A stretch of 28,393 nt of DNA, taken from positions 1 to 28,393 of the forward strand of contig JAGQUL010000015.1 in assembly GCA_020438525.1 (NCBI GenBank), written 5' to 3'. The DNA is from Thermoleophilia bacterium. GTDB taxonomy: Bacteria; Actinomycetota; Thermoleophilia; Gaiellales; SKUG01. The notes under the pieces are model-generated. The model was not told the DNA's origin. It worked only from the letters and a program-made list of their open reading frames with translations, and made no database searches. Both the position numbers and the translations under genes were made by a program. This document shows, one piece after another, positions 1 to 9,238 of the stretch (position 1 is the stretch's first letter; every line of letters starts with the position of its first letter).

Positions 1-1
1 G

Positions 2-268
2 CTCGGCAGCACGCCGACGCTCGGCGACGGTGCGGCCGACGGAGCGCGACGATCGCTGGTGCCCAGCTCGTGGGTGCCGATCACGAACGCGCTCGTGCGG
101 CTGGGCGAGGCCGGGCGGGCAGGGCGGCTGCGACTGCTCGCCGGGGTGGACCGCCTCGTCGAGCGCAGCGGCCTCACGCGCGGGCAGCTCGTGCTGCTCA
201 CCCTGCTCGCGCCGCTGCTTGTGGCGCTGCTGATCGACGTGGTGACGTCGGTCGCGAACGGCGGCTGA
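2..268 (+). CDS. C-terminal end of an unidentified protein with one membrane segment (5' truncated by window edge)
   Basis: The reading frame is open from the left edge to a TGA at 266-268, giving 88 residues of C-terminus; the true start lies outside the window. A soluble Arg/Leu-rich stretch is followed by the hydrophobic segment LVLLTLLAPLLVALLIDVV and a short polar tail, so the protein probably ends with a membrane anchor or the last helix of a larger membrane protein. A GTG at 59 could start a 69-aa version, but the frame stays open upstream with the same codon use. It converges on the minus-strand gene at 297-686 with a 28-bp gap. I do not recognise the family. Confidence 0.6.
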   Translation, partial: LGSTPTLGDGAADGARRSLVPSSWVPITNALVRLGEAGRAGRLRLLAGVDRLVERSGLTRGQLVLLTLLAPLLVALLIDVVTSVANGG

Positions 269-296
269 GGCCGGTGGTTCGGCCGACGCGGGCGGT

Positions 297-686
297 TCAG
301 CCGACGCGGGTGCCGGTCTCGCGTACGAGCGGCAGTCGCGACGGTGGGAAGCGCCGCGGCTGGATGTAGTCGGGCAGGCGCGAGCCGATCAGGTCGAAGA
401 GCTGGTCGGCGGTAGCGGTCTCGCACACCACGACCAGCACCCACGCCGTGCGGTCCTGCTCGTCACGGGTCTCCCACACCTCGGTCTCGATGAACGAGTG
501 CTTGTTCGAGATGAGCGTGGCGACCTGCTCGGGACCCGTCTTCTCGTTGAAGAGGATGATGATCGTCGGGTCCTGTGCGCTCGGCGGCGCGGCCTGCTGC
601 TTCGGCGCAGGCTGCTGCTGGACGCTGCCCGGCCGCGGCGCGGTGGGCTCGGATCCGTCGTCGATCGTGGTCACCAGAGGGGTCAT
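297..686 (-). CDS. Hypothetical 129-aa protein
   Basis: The ATG at 686 reads 129 codons. Residues 1-40 are Pro/Gln/Ala-rich and probably disordered. Residues 40-105 look folded, with alternating hydrophobic strands (TIIILFNEKTG, TAWVLVVVCETA) that suggest a small alpha/beta domain; the tail is Arg/Pro-rich. There is no signal peptide or membrane segment. A TATGGT hexamer lies 8 nt before the ATG and no Shine-Dalgarno is visible, so the mRNA may be leaderless. It is divergent from guaB3, sharing a 144-bp intergenic region. The family is not recognised; the gene call itself rests on codon pattern and start context. Confidence 0.65.
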   Translation of the reverse strand: MTPLVTTIDDGSEPTAPRPGSVQQQPAPKQQAAPPSAQDPTIIILFNEKTGPEQVATLISNKHSFIETEVWETRDEQDRTAWVLVVVCETATADQLFDLIGSRLPDYIQPRRFPPSRLPLVRETGTRVG

Positions 687-694
687 TCCGTTTC

Positions 695-700
695 ACCATA
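695..700 (-). promoter_or_regulatory. Putative -10 (TATGGT) of leaderless transcript for the 129-aa gene
   Basis: TATGGT on the minus strand lies 8 nt before the ATG at 686. It belongs to a recurring TANNNT-N6-8-ATG arrangement in this window. Confidence 0.35.
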
Positions 701-733
701 GCCGATGTACCTGCATGCATCGACCCCGAGCGG

Positions 734-739
734 TAGCAT
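734..739 (+). promoter_or_regulatory. Putative -10 (TAGCAT) upstream of guaB3
   Basis: TAGCAT lies about 90 nt before the chosen guaB3 GTG. The same hexamer is found upstream of the GH3 gene and of the sensor kinase gene. A TGCATG 16 nt further upstream is only a weak -35 candidate. Transcription from here would give a leader of about 85 nt carrying the GGAGG ribosome site. Confidence 0.3.
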
Positions 740-830
740 CCCGGTGAAAGGACGAGCCGCCCAACGGCACCTTTCGCACTCACGCGCACGCTCGCGGGCA
801 CCTCGTCCCCCAGCGCACCGGAGGCTGCAC

Positions 831-1988
831 GTGGACGTCGAGATCGGACGAGGCAAGAAGGCCCGCCAGGCCTATGGATTCGACGACGTGGCGATCGTGC
901 CGGGTCGCCGCACCCGCGACCCTGAGGACGTCGACCTGTCGTGGCGACTTGGATCGCACGAGCTGGAGCTGCCGCTGCTGGCGAGCGCGATGGACGGCGT
1001 GGTCTCTCCGCGCACGGCGATCGCGCTCGGCAAGCTCGGCGGCCTGGGCGTGCTGAACCTCGAGGGCCTGTTCAGCCGCTACGAGGATGCCGAGGAGCGA
1101 TGCGCGGAGATCGCGTCGCTGCCGAAGGACCAGGCGACGCACCGCATGCAGGAGCTCTACGAGGCACCGATCGTGCCGGAGCTGATGGTCCAGCGCGTGC
1201 GGGAGATGAAGGACGCGGGCATCGTCACCGCTGCGTCGCTCACGCCCCAGCGCGTCGAGCAGTACGCCGACGCCGTGCTCGAGGCGGGACTCGACGTGCT
1301 CGTGATCCAGGGCACGGTCGTGAGCGCCGAGCACGTCTCGTCGCACGGCACGACGCTCGACCTGAAGTCGTTCATCCCGACGCTCGACGTGCCGGTGATC
1401 GTCGGCGGCTGCGCGTCGTACCAGTCGGCGCTGCACCTGATGCGGACCGGGGCCGCGGCGGTGCTGGTCGGCGTGGGGCCGGGCGCTGCCTGCACCACCC
1501 GCGGCGTGCTGGGCGTGGGCGTTCCGCAGGCCACCGCGATCAGCGACGTTGCCGGCGCACGGGCGCAGCACCTGCTCGAGACCGGCGAGCGCGTCGCCGT
1601 GATCGCAGATGGCGGCATGCGCACCGGCGGCGACATCTCCAAGGCAATCGCGTGCGGCGCGGATGCGGTGATGATCGGATCGCCGCTCGCGCGGGCCCAT
1701 GAGGCACCGGGCAAGGGCTACCACTGGGGCATGGCCACCTTCCACCCGTCGCTGCCGCGCGGTGCGCGGGTGCAGGTGGAGCAGGTGGCGTCGCTCCACG
1801 AGATCGTGCTCGGCCCGGCGCACGAGAACGACGGAACCCTGAACCTGATGGGTGCGCTGCGCACGAGCATGTCGACATGCGGCTACCAGACGATCCAGGA
1901 GTTCCAGAAGGCGGAGATCGTGCTCGCCCCGGCGATCCAGACCGAAGGCAAGCACCACCAGCGAGCACAACGCGTAGGGATGGGCTGA
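831..1988 (+). CDS. guaB3: GuaB3-family IMP dehydrogenase (CBS-less)
   Basis: This 385-residue protein belongs to the GuaB3 branch of the IMPDH/GMP reductase family, the NAD-dependent oxidation of IMP to XMP being the family reaction. It is a single TIM barrel without the CBS pair of classical ~500-aa GuaB, matching GuaB3 length. The catalytic loop is [11 protein letters not shown] with Cys at residue 221; the phosphate-binding [13 protein letters not shown] is at 260-272 and [12 protein letters not shown] at 277-288. The start is set by GGAGG at 820-824, 6 nt before GTG 831; the frame stays open upstream but would encode a low-complexity Arg/His extension. Its stop overlaps guaA (A of TGA is A of ATG), so the two are translationally coupled. 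In actinobacteria GuaB3 usually accompanies a full-length GuaB2, which is not in this window. Whether it is the main IMPDH here cannot be told from sequence. Confidence 0.93.
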   Translation: MDVEIGRGKKARQAYGFDDVAIVPGRRTRDPEDVDLSWRLGSHELELPLLASAMDGVVSPRTAIALGKLGGLGVLNLEGLFSRYEDAEERCAEIASLPKDQATHRMQELYEAPIVPELMVQRVREMKDAGIVTAASLTPQRVEQYADAVLEAGLDVLVIQGTVVSAEHVSSHGTTLDLKSFIPTLDVPVIVGGCASYQSALHLMRTGAAAVLVGVGPGAACTTRGVLGVGVPQATAISDVAGARAQHLLETGERVAVIADGGMRTGGDISKAIACGADAVMIGSPLARAHEAPGKGYHWGMATFHPSLPRGARVQVEQVASLHEIVLGPAHENDGTLNLMGALRTSMSTCGYQTIQEFQKAEIVLAPAIQTEGKHHQRAQRVGMG

Positions 1989-3604
1989 TGACGGACGCAC
2001 CGGTGCTCGACCTCGCAACCGACACGGCGGCGGACTCGATCCGGGAGCGCCCCGTCGTCGTCCTCGACCTCGGAGGCCAGTACGCACGGCTGATCGCTCG
2101 ACGCGTGCGCGACCTGGGCAGCTACAGCGAGGTCGTGCGCGGCTCGATCACCGCCGACGAGCTGCGTGCGATACAGCCGAGCGCGGTGATCCTGTCGGGC
2201 GGCCCTGCAAGCGTGTACGAGCCGGGCGCGCCCGACGTGGATCCGGAGGTGTTCGAGCTCGGCACGCCGGTGCTCGGCATCTGCTACGGCATGCAGCTGA
2301 TGGCGCGCACGCTCGGTGGCGAGGTCGCCAAGCTGCGCAATGCCGCTGAATTCGGCGGCACCGACCTGACGCGTGGCGGCAGCGGCGGACGCCTGCTCGA
2401 CGTGCTCGACGCAGAGCAGGTGGTGTGGATGAGCCATCGCGATGCGGTGACGCGCGCTCCCGACGGTGCGACCGTCACGGCGTCGACTGCGCAGACGCCG
2501 ATCGCCGCGTTCGAGGACGAGGCCCGACAGCTCTACGCGGTGCAGTTCCATCCGGAGGTGGTCCACACCGCCCACGGGCAGGCCGTGCTCGAGCGGTTCG
2601 TGCACGGGATCGCGAAGGCTCCGGCCACGTGGGATCCCGAGCACGTGATCGAGGAAGCGGTGGCGCGGATCCGTGCGCAGGTCGGCGAGACCGGTCGCGT
2701 GCTGTGCGCGCTGAGCGGCGGGGTCGACAGCTCGGTCGCGGCGATGCTCGTGCATCGAGCGGTCGGCGATCGACTGACGTGCGTGTTCGTCGACCACGGG
2801 CTGCTGCGCGAGGGCGAGGCCGAGCAGGTCGTCGCAACGATGGACGGGCGCTTCCACGTGCCGCTCGTGCACGTCGATGCGAGCGATCGGTACTTCGAGC
2901 TGCTCGCGGGGGTCGACGATCCCGAGCGCAAGCGGGCGATCATCGGCGAGACGTTCATCCGGGTGTTCGAGGAACAGGCCGAGCAGATCGCGAGCGACGG
3001 CGGCGAGCCGGTGCGGTTCCTGGTGCAGGGCACGCTCTACAGCGACGTGATCGAGAGCGGCGGCGAGCATGGCGTTGCGTCGAACATCAAGAGCCACCAC
3101 AACGTGGGCGGGCTGCCCGACGACATGGTGCTCGAGCTCGTGGAGCCGCTGCGCCTGTTGTTCAAGGACGAGGCCCGGCGCGTGGGCGAGGCGCTCGGGC
3201 TGCCGCACGAGATGGTGTGGCGCCAGCCGTTCCCCGGTCCGGGGCTGGGGATCCGGATCATCGGCTCGATCGATCGCGAGCGCGTGCGGATCGTGCGCGC
3301 GGCCGACGCGATCCTGCGGGCCGAGGTCGCGGCAGCAGGGCTCGACCAGGCGATCTGGCAGTACTTCACGGTGCTGCTTGCCGACGTGCGTTCGGTGGGC
3401 GTGCAGGGTGATGCGCGCACGTACGCGCACCCGATCGTGATCCGCGCCGTGACGAGCGACGATGCGATGACCGCCGACTGGGCCCGCATTCCCGACGAGG
3501 TGCTCGCGAAGATCTCGACCCGGATCGTGGGCGAGGTCGACGGCGTGAACCGCGTGCTCGTGGACGTGACCAGCAAGCCGCCGGGAACGATCGAGTGGGA
3601 GTGA
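1988..3604 (+). CDS. guaA: GMP synthase (glutamine-hydrolysing)
   Basis: GuaA converts XMP to GMP using ATP and glutamine-derived ammonia. The 538 residues give the normal two-domain enzyme. The N-terminal class I amidotransferase has the oxyanion segment ILSGGP at 68-73, nucleophile Cys99 in GICYGMQ, and His188/Glu190 in QFHPEVVHT. The ATP pyrophosphatase domain has P-loop SGGVDSS at 243-249, and the dimerisation domain ends in the signature KPPGTIEWE. The ATG at 1988 overlaps the guaB3 TGA by 1 bp, and its own TGA overlaps the next gene's GTG (GTGA at 3601-3604). With GuaB3 it covers IMP to GMP in consecutive steps. About 20 residues precede the first strand; otherwise nothing is unusual. 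Confidence 0.97.
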   Translation: MTDAPVLDLATDTAADSIRERPVVVLDLGGQYARLIARRVRDLGSYSEVVRGSITADELRAIQPSAVILSGGPASVYEPGAPDVDPEVFELGTPVLGICYGMQLMARTLGGEVAKLRNAAEFGGTDLTRGGSGGRLLDVLDAEQVVWMSHRDAVTRAPDGATVTASTAQTPIAAFEDEARQLYAVQFHPEVVHTAHGQAVLERFVHGIAKAPATWDPEHVIEEAVARIRAQVGETGRVLCALSGGVDSSVAAMLVHRAVGDRLTCVFVDHGLLREGEAEQVVATMDGRFHVPLVHVDASDRYFELLAGVDDPERKRAIIGETFIRVFEEQAEQIASDGGEPVRFLVQGTLYSDVIESGGEHGVASNIKSHHNVGGLPDDMVLELVEPLRLLFKDEARRVGEALGLPHEMVWRQPFPGPGLGIRIIGSIDRERVRIVRAADAILRAEVAAAGLDQAIWQYFTVLLADVRSVGVQGDARTYAHPIVIRAVTSDDAMTADWARIPDEVLAKISTRIVGEVDGVNRVLVDVTSKPPGTIEWE

Positions 3605-5052
3605 ATCCACCGCCGCCGGAGGCCGCCGGCAACGACCTGCTCGACGCGTTCGCTCGTCGCCACTTCGGCAACCTCGACGAGTTGAGCGGCAACGGGCTCA
3701 GCGAGCTCGCCGATCGGATCCGCGCCTGGATGGTCGACCACGACGTGGTGTTCGCAGGCGCACCGATCCCGTTCGCCATGGCACCGCACTGCCTGGACGC
3801 GCCGACGATGGATCGCGTGCGGCACGCGGTCGAGGTGCTCACGCGCGTGCTCGACCGGTTCTGCAGCGCGTACCGGACCGATCCGGCGCTCGCGCACACG
3901 CTCGGCCTGCCGCCGGCCGAGGACGACCTGATCCGGATCGAGCCGACGCTCGACGACCCGCTCCAGCTGTGTCGGCTGGATGCGTTCCTGATGCCTGACG
4001 GGAGCGTGCAGTTCCTCGAGTTCAATGCCGAGAGCCCGGCGGGGATCGGCTACACCGACGTGATGTTCGACGGCCTCTACGAGCACTTCGACGCGCTGCA
4101 CGATCCGTCGAGCGGCATGAAGGTCACGTACGAGCGGATCACCGGGCACCTGATCGATACCGTGCGCGAGGTCGAGGCGCGGTGGCGCGAGTGGACGACC
4201 GGGCCGGAGGGTCCGGGGCGCGCGATCGGCATCCCGGAGCGATGTGATCGCCCGCGCGCCGTGCTGGTCGATACCGCCGGAAGCCCGAGCGTGCCGGAGT
4301 TCGAGATCATCTGTCGTGCGCTCGCCGCAGCGGGGTTCGATGCTGCGCACGCGAGCCTCGACGACCTGCAGCGCATCGACGGACGGCTCTGCGCACACGG
4401 CACGCCGATCGACGTGGTGTACCGGCGCGCGCTCGTGGAGGACGTGCTCGACCCGCACGCCTCCCCCGGCGCGTCCGCACTGATCGCGGCGGTGCGCGAG
4501 GGCGCAGTGGCGATGCTCAATCCATTCCCCGCGCGCGTGGCCAACAACAAGAAGCTGCTCGCGCTGATCGGCGCGCCGGAGTTCGCGCACCTGCTGGCCG
4601 ACGACGAGGAGCGACGGGTCGTGCAGGAGAGCATTCCGTGGACACGGATCCTCGCGACCGGCGGCACGTCGCTGCCCGACGGTACTGCCGGCGACCTGCC
4701 CGCGTTCGTGAGCGCGAATCGCGAGGGGCTCGTGCTCAAGCCCGCGAGCGACTACGGCGGCCACAACGTGCACCTGGGCGTGAACACGCCGCAGCACCAG
4801 TGGGACGCGATCGTGTTCGCGCACGCCGGCACCGGCGACTGGATCGTGCAGCAGTACCTCGACGTGCCGTCGGGGACGTTTCCGGCGATCGTGGATGGTC
4901 GCCTCGTCGTGCGCGAGCGCCACTTCAACATCAACCCGTTCGCGATCGGCGGGCGCTACGCCGGCATGATCACGCGCACCTCGTCCGAGCCCGTGATCAA
5001 CGTCTCCGCCGGTGGCGGCCTGCTCCCCTGCGTCTGCGTCGAGCCTGCCTGA
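3601..5052 (+). CDS. Circularly permuted ATP-grasp protein (glutathionylspermidine-synthase-like fold)
   Basis: This 483-aa protein has hallmarks of the circularly permuted ATP-grasp family, in which the metal/substrate motif precedes the nucleotide-binding lysine region. [16 protein letters not shown] at 138-153 corresponds to the acidic Mg-binding segment (E140, N142, E144). [11 protein letters not shown] at 273-283, [12 protein letters not shown] at 312-323 and the ATP-lysine/Gly-rich [19 protein letters not shown] at 375-393 follow. The family forms amide bonds by acyl-phosphate chemistry; the substrate is unknown here. It starts in GTGA overlap with guaA (a GTG at 3595 is an alternative) and ends 4 bp from a convergent gene. 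Coupling to guaB3-guaA suggests a purine-linked or merely co-regulated role. The ending [13 protein letters not shown] is Cys-containing. The fold assignment is fairly secure and the function is unassigned. Confidence 0.85.
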   Translation: MNPPPPEAAGNDLLDAFARRHFGNLDELSGNGLSELADRIRAWMVDHDVVFAGAPIPFAMAPHCLDAPTMDRVRHAVEVLTRVLDRFCSAYRTDPALAHTLGLPPAEDDLIRIEPTLDDPLQLCRLDAFLMPDGSVQFLEFNAESPAGIGYTDVMFDGLYEHFDALHDPSSGMKVTYERITGHLIDTVREVEARWREWTTGPEGPGRAIGIPERCDRPRAVLVDTAGSPSVPEFEIICRALAAAGFDAAHASLDDLQRIDGRLCAHGTPIDVVYRRALVEDVLDPHASPGASALIAAVREGAVAMLNPFPARVANNKKLLALIGAPEFAHLLADDEERRVVQESIPWTRILATGGTSLPDGTAGDLPAFVSANREGLVLKPASDYGGHNVHLGVNTPQHQWDAIVFAHAGTGDWIVQQYLDVPSGTFPAIVDGRLVVRERHFNINPFAIGGRYAGMITRTSSEPVINVSAGGGLLPCVCVEPA

Positions 5053-5056
5053 CCGG

Positions 5057-5440
5057 TCAGCGCCGCTCCACCGCGTCGACGTACCGCCAGAGCAGCAGGA
5101 CCGGGACGCTGCCGATCAGTGCGACGAGCACGCCGGACGAGATCGAGACGATCGCGATCCGGGTGCGGGCATCGTCCGCTGCGGCGGTGACCTGCGCGCC
5201 TCGCTCGCGGATCCGGTCACCCGCGGCGCCGGCGCCCGAGCCGACCAGCGGCAGCGAGTCGAACGCCGACACGGTCTTGCCGGTGCGCTCGAGCGCGACC
5301 CCGGCGGTGTCGAGCGCGTCGCCCGTGTCGCGCAGCTGCCAGGTCGACAGGGCGACCAGGATGCCGAGCACCACGCACAGCGCGGTCCAGGCGAGCGCGG
5401 CGCGGCGCATGCCTCGTGCGGTTGCGAGCGAGCTTCCCAT
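5057..5440 (-). CDS. Small two-TM membrane protein coupled to the MMPL transporter
   Basis: This 127-aa protein has a first TM near residues 12-29 (AALAWTALCVVLGILVALS), a polar 60-residue middle segment rich in Asp/Ala/Arg, and a second TM near 96-117 (IAIVSISSGVLVALIGSVPVLLLW). The predicted topology is a hairpin with an extracytoplasmic, probably helical, loop. Its ATG overlaps the TGA of the upstream MMPL gene (ATGA, 5440), so translation is coupled and the protein may be an accessory subunit of that transporter. I do not recognise the family; the partnership is inferred from the overlap only. Confidence 0.75.
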   Translation of the reverse strand: MGSSLATARGMRRAALAWTALCVVLGILVALSTWQLRDTGDALDTAGVALERTGKTVSAFDSLPLVGSGAGAAGDRIRERGAQVTAAADDARTRIAIVSISSGVLVALIGSVPVLLLWRYVDAVERR

Positions 5441-7818
5441 CAGTCGTCGTCCTTTCCCTGTCGCTTCATGATCCCGGCCAGCGCGAGCGGCATCACCACC
5501 GGCCGCACGAGCAGCGTGTCGAGCAGCACGCCAACGCCCAACGCCACCGCGATCTGCCGGAACGACTCCAGGTCGACGATCGCGAGCAGCGCGAACGTCG
5601 ATGCGAGCACGAGACCGGCGAGCACGATCGAGGGCGCTGCATCCCGGATACCCGCCCGCGCGGCCGCCAGTCCCTCGCGACCCTCGTCGCGTGCTCGCCG
5701 GATCGAGCTGCCCATGAGCACGCCGTAGTCGGCGCCGATGCTCAGCAGCAGCACGAACGTGGCGACCGGCACGAAGAACGTGATGCCGTCGCCGACGCCC
5801 CACGTGCGGTCGTACACCGCGAGCGCCCCCAGCGCCGCTGCCGTGGTGACCAGGCTCGACGCCACCACGACGAGCGACATCCTGATCGACCGCAGGAACA
5901 CGAGCAGCACCATGATCTCGAACGGCACGAGGAACGCCGCGATTCGCAGCAGGTCGTGGTCGAGCTCGTCCACCACTCGCTCGACGACCGCTGTGTCGCC
6001 GGCGATGCGGAGCGTCGAGTCGGCGAGACCGGCGTCGTCGAGCGCCGTTCGCAGCTCCGGCCTGAGGCGATCGAGCACCTGCACGGCGGTGCCGGTGTAG
6101 GCGTCCGCATCGAGCACCACGACCAGGCGCGCGTGTCGCCCGTCCGTCGTGACCAGCACGCCACGCGCGGATTCGCGCATGACCTGCGCCGCAGCACGAG
6201 GCGCCGGGATCGGCGCGTCGACCTGGTCGTCGTCGCTGCTCGAACCGGTGGCGTCGCTGCCGGGCTCGTCGCTGCCCGACCCCTGCGTGCCGGCGCCGAG
6301 CAGCTCGAGCTGCAGCAGCGCCGCCTCGTCGCCCAGTCCGGCGCGCTCGATCGTTGCCCGCACGACGTCCGGGCCGAGCACTCCGGCGACCCCGTCGAGC
6401 TTCGCCGCGGCATCCGAGAAAGCCGCCAGCTCCGACTCGCGCTCGTCCAGCCGCTCGCCGTCCACCACGAGCAGCGTCGGCGAGAGGATCCCTGGCGCGA
6501 ACCCTGCGGCGGCGTCGCGCGCGCCGATCGAGACCGGGTCGTCGTCGGGCAGTCCCGTCACGACGTTGAACCCGGTGGGCGCGCTGCGCGCCTCGAGCCC
6601 GAGCACCACCAGGCCCGCCACGGTGACGACGACGACCAGCGTCGCCACGACCGGTCGACCGAGCAATGCCGCGAGCCGGCGAGTCAGGCGCACGCGCCCG
6701 CGAAGCGACTCGGGGCTGCGCGGCCATGCGAGCCGCGGGCCGAACGCGGCGACCAGCGCCGGGACGAGCACCATTCCGATCAGCATCGCCACCACGACCG
6801 ACGCGACGAGCGCCGGCGCGAACGCGCGGATGAACGCGGTGCGGGCAAGCAGCAGCGACGTGGCACCGAGCGCGGTGGTGATGCCGGCGGTCATCACCAC
6901 CGGACTGGTCGTCGCGATCGCGCGCAGCGTGGCGTCGACCGGATCGCTGCCTCGTTCGACCAGGCGACGCCATGCGGCGATGTGAAACAGCGCATAGTCG
7001 GTGGCCACGCCGATCGCCACCACGAGCACCACCGGCAGCACCTCAGCGGGAACCGCCACGCCGGTACGCGCGGCAAGCGCCGCGAGCACCTCGAGCAGCA
7101 CGAGCATCGTGGTGCCGATCGTCGCGAGCACGATCAGCGGCGGCGCGAGCGATCGGAACCACGCCAGGGTGATCAGCACGAGCACGACGATCGACGCGAG
7201 CTGCAGCGGATCCAGCGAGCCGCGGATGATGCGCCCCGTCTGCAGCTGTGCGGGGATGCCGCCGGTGACGTGCACGTCGCCCGGTCCACGCTCCCGAGCC
7301 TGCTCCGCGACGCGCTTCGCAGCGCGCTCGCGTGCGTGCAGCGAGGAGTCGGGATTGCCGACGAGGTTGAGCAGCACGGTCGTCGACGACTCGCTGCTTG
7401 CCGGGAACGCGCCGAGCGTGTTCACGTACGGAAGCTGGAACGCGATCGCCGGCTCCGGCGGATTCCCGGCCGCGGTCGCGCGGCTGGCATCCACCGCTGC
7501 GGTCACGTCGGCCTGCTGCAGCGTGCGCGACACGCCGCCGGGGTCGTGACGCACGACCTGCTCGCGAGCGGTGAGCGGGATCCGGAACAGGCGCACCGAC
7601 TCGAGCTCCGTCGCGAGCTCCGGGGCATCCGCGGGCGCCAGCTCGCGCAGCGACAGACCGTCGCGTCCGAACGACGGAACGCCGTCGTGCACGAGCCATG
7701 CCGACCCGACCAGCCAGCACAGCAGGATCGGCCAGCGCAGCAGGCGCACGGCGCGCGCGTGCACGCGTGCAGGGAGCGCCACGCCATGCAGCGGATCGGA
7801 GGAGGTGGGCGACGCCAT
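5440..7818 (-). CDS. MMPL/RND-superfamily membrane transporter
   Basis: A 792-aa export-type permease of the MMPL branch of RND proteins, which move lipids or hydrophobic compounds using the proton gradient. After TM1 (about 28-46) comes an extracytoplasmic domain, then a six-helix block with the MMPL signature GVATDYALFHIAAWRR, a second extracytoplasmic domain, and a second block with SIGADYGVLMGSSIRRARDEG. The paired DY residues are the expected proton-relay positions. The duplicated architecture predicts about 12 TMs. The ATG at 7818 is preceded by AAGGTGAG 4 nt upstream; upstream in-frame codons are low-complexity and unsupported. A low-complexity Asp/Ser insert (ATGSSSDDDQVD) sits in the second loop. 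Substrate cannot be deduced. It is divergent from the DUF455-like gene. Confidence 0.92.
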   Translation of the reverse strand: MASPTSSDPLHGVALPARVHARAVRLLRWPILLCWLVGSAWLVHDGVPSFGRDGLSLRELAPADAPELATELESVRLFRIPLTAREQVVRHDPGGVSRTLQQADVTAAVDASRATAAGNPPEPAIAFQLPYVNTLGAFPASSESSTTVLLNLVGNPDSSLHARERAAKRVAEQARERGPGDVHVTGGIPAQLQTGRIIRGSLDPLQLASIVVLVLITLAWFRSLAPPLIVLATIGTTMLVLLEVLAALAARTGVAVPAEVLPVVLVVAIGVATDYALFHIAAWRRLVERGSDPVDATLRAIATTSPVVMTAGITTALGATSLLLARTAFIRAFAPALVASVVVAMLIGMVLVPALVAAFGPRLAWPRSPESLRGRVRLTRRLAALLGRPVVATLVVVVTVAGLVVLGLEARSAPTGFNVVTGLPDDDPVSIGARDAAAGFAPGILSPTLLVVDGERLDERESELAAFSDAAAKLDGVAGVLGPDVVRATIERAGLGDEAALLQLELLGAGTQGSGSDEPGSDATGSSSDDDQVDAPIPAPRAAAQVMRESARGVLVTTDGRHARLVVVLDADAYTGTAVQVLDRLRPELRTALDDAGLADSTLRIAGDTAVVERVVDELDHDLLRIAAFLVPFEIMVLLVFLRSIRMSLVVVASSLVTTAAALGALAVYDRTWGVGDGITFFVPVATFVLLLSIGADYGVLMGSSIRRARDEGREGLAAARAGIRDAAPSIVLAGLVLASTFALLAIVDLESFRQIAVALGVGVLLDTLLVRPVVMPLALAGIMKRQGKDDD

Positions 7819-8017
7819 GTGTCTCACCTTCCCGATTCGGGGTGGCGCGCCACGTATGCACGGAAGCCGCGGATTTCGCGGGCTGCGTACATACGTCCGG
7901 CGACCACGGGCGCGCACGGCGTTCGATTCGCCACGTTCGCGGGTTTTCCACAAGCGCGCGAGCGCGCGATACGCGAGGATGGGAGCGTTCGATCCCTGTA
8001 CTGGAGGAGTGCACCCC

Positions 8018-9226
8018 ATGCCGATCATCCCGCTCGAGGACTTCAGCCCGCTCAAGCTCGGCCTGCAGGTCGACGACAACGCGACGCGCTTCTCCAACTA
8101 CTTCCACGTGCTGCGCGAGACGATCCACTGGAGCAACGGCTGGCTTCCGCTGGAAGCCTCCTTCCACGCCAAGTACGTGCTCGGCGAGGACCTGCACGAC
8201 GACGCACGCGGCCAGGTCAAGGTGCGCCGACGCATCTACGAGCTGCGCGCGAACGAGGACTGGCCCGGCGCACCGAGCGACGAGCTCGCCGCGCAGCTCG
8301 ACCGACTCGCCGACGCAGCAGGCCCGGCCGAGCTCGCCCAGGTGATCTACGGCCAGCTCAAGCCCGCGCTGATCCGGGCGCTCGAGATCCACCTCGATGC
8401 CGTCGACCGGATCACCGACGAGGTCTCGTACATCGTGATCGAGCACCTGCTGCGCCGCCAGCGCGCGCACGTGGAGCGCGCCGGTCGCTACTGGAACATC
8501 ACGCCCGAGGAGCCCTTCTGCGACGACATGGGCGCGCTCGAGATCCGCAAGCGCGAGACCCGCGACCTGAAGATCCTGCCGCGTCTGGACGAGCCGGCCC
8601 GCGACGAGGGAATCGAGATCACGCCCGAGGGCGATCCGTACCTGGGCGAGGAGCTCTACGTCAACGGCGACGAGAACCACGTGCCGACCGAGCGCGTCGA
8701 GCAGCAGCACTTCTTCCACGGCCTGATGGACGCGGAGCTGTGTGCTGCGGAGCTGATGGCGCGCAACAGCCACGAGCACCCCGAGATGCCGTGGGACTTC
8801 CACGTCGACATGGCTCGGCAGACCTGGGACGAGCTGCGCCACGCGCGCGTGCACGAGGTGCTGATGAAGTCCGAGCTCGGCTGCGAGTGGGGCGACTTCC
8901 CGATCGGCTTCGAGTACTTCAAGTCGATCTACGCATACGACCTGCTCGGCCGGCTGTGCCTGTTCAACGGCACGAGCGAGCAGAAGGCGATGTGGCGACA
9001 CTCGCACCGACGTCAGGTGCTGCTCGACCTGGGTCAGGAGAACGTCGCGAAAGTGTTCGACTACCTGCTCGCCGACGAGGTTCCGCACGTGCACAACGGC
9101 GTGCGCTGGGGCACGCACCTGCTCGATGGCGACCCCAAGGCGTACCGCGCCAAGGTGCAGGAGCTGCGCGAGGGCCTCGACCGGACCGGCCAGCCGGTGA
9201 ATCCGCCTGCCGCATCGGCCACCTGA
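8018..9226 (+). CDS. DUF455-like ferritin-fold (putative di-iron) protein
   Basis: A 402-aa protein whose C-terminal half has a four-helix ferritin-like pattern. The first helix is FHGLMDAELCAAELMARN (E240, E245), the second has DELRHA (E272-H275 ExxH), the third is around LFNGTSEQKAM, and the fourth has DEVPHVHNGVRWG (E354-H357 ExxH). The last segment matches the DUF455/COG2833 signature, distantly related to MiaE-type carboxylate-bridged di-iron proteins. The N-terminal 200 residues hold further helices with acidic residues (DEVSYIVIEHLLRRQRAH) that may form a second bundle. GGAGGAG at 8003-8009, 8 nt before the ATG, fixes the start. It is monocistronic, divergent from the MMPL gene. The substrate is unknown; metal ligation is inferred from ExxH spacing. 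Confidence 0.8.
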   Translation: MPIIPLEDFSPLKLGLQVDDNATRFSNYFHVLRETIHWSNGWLPLEASFHAKYVLGEDLHDDARGQVKVRRRIYELRANEDWPGAPSDELAAQLDRLADAAGPAELAQVIYGQLKPALIRALEIHLDAVDRITDEVSYIVIEHLLRRQRAHVERAGRYWNITPEEPFCDDMGALEIRKRETRDLKILPRLDEPARDEGIEITPEGDPYLGEELYVNGDENHVPTERVEQQHFFHGLMDAELCAAELMARNSHEHPEMPWDFHVDMARQTWDELRHARVHEVLMKSELGCEWGDFPIGFEYFKSIYAYDLLGRLCLFNGTSEQKAMWRHSHRRQVLLDLGQENVAKVFDYLLADEVPHVHNGVRWGTHLLDGDPKAYRAKVQELREGLDRTGQPVNPPAASAT

Positions 9227-9238
9227 TACGGGTCGTCG

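Noticed and set aside
705..830. N-terminal extension of GuaB3 from ATG 705 or GTG 744
   Set aside because: The encoded stretch is Arg/His/Pro-rich and unlike GuaB3 N-termini. GGAGG at 820-824 supports GTG 831.
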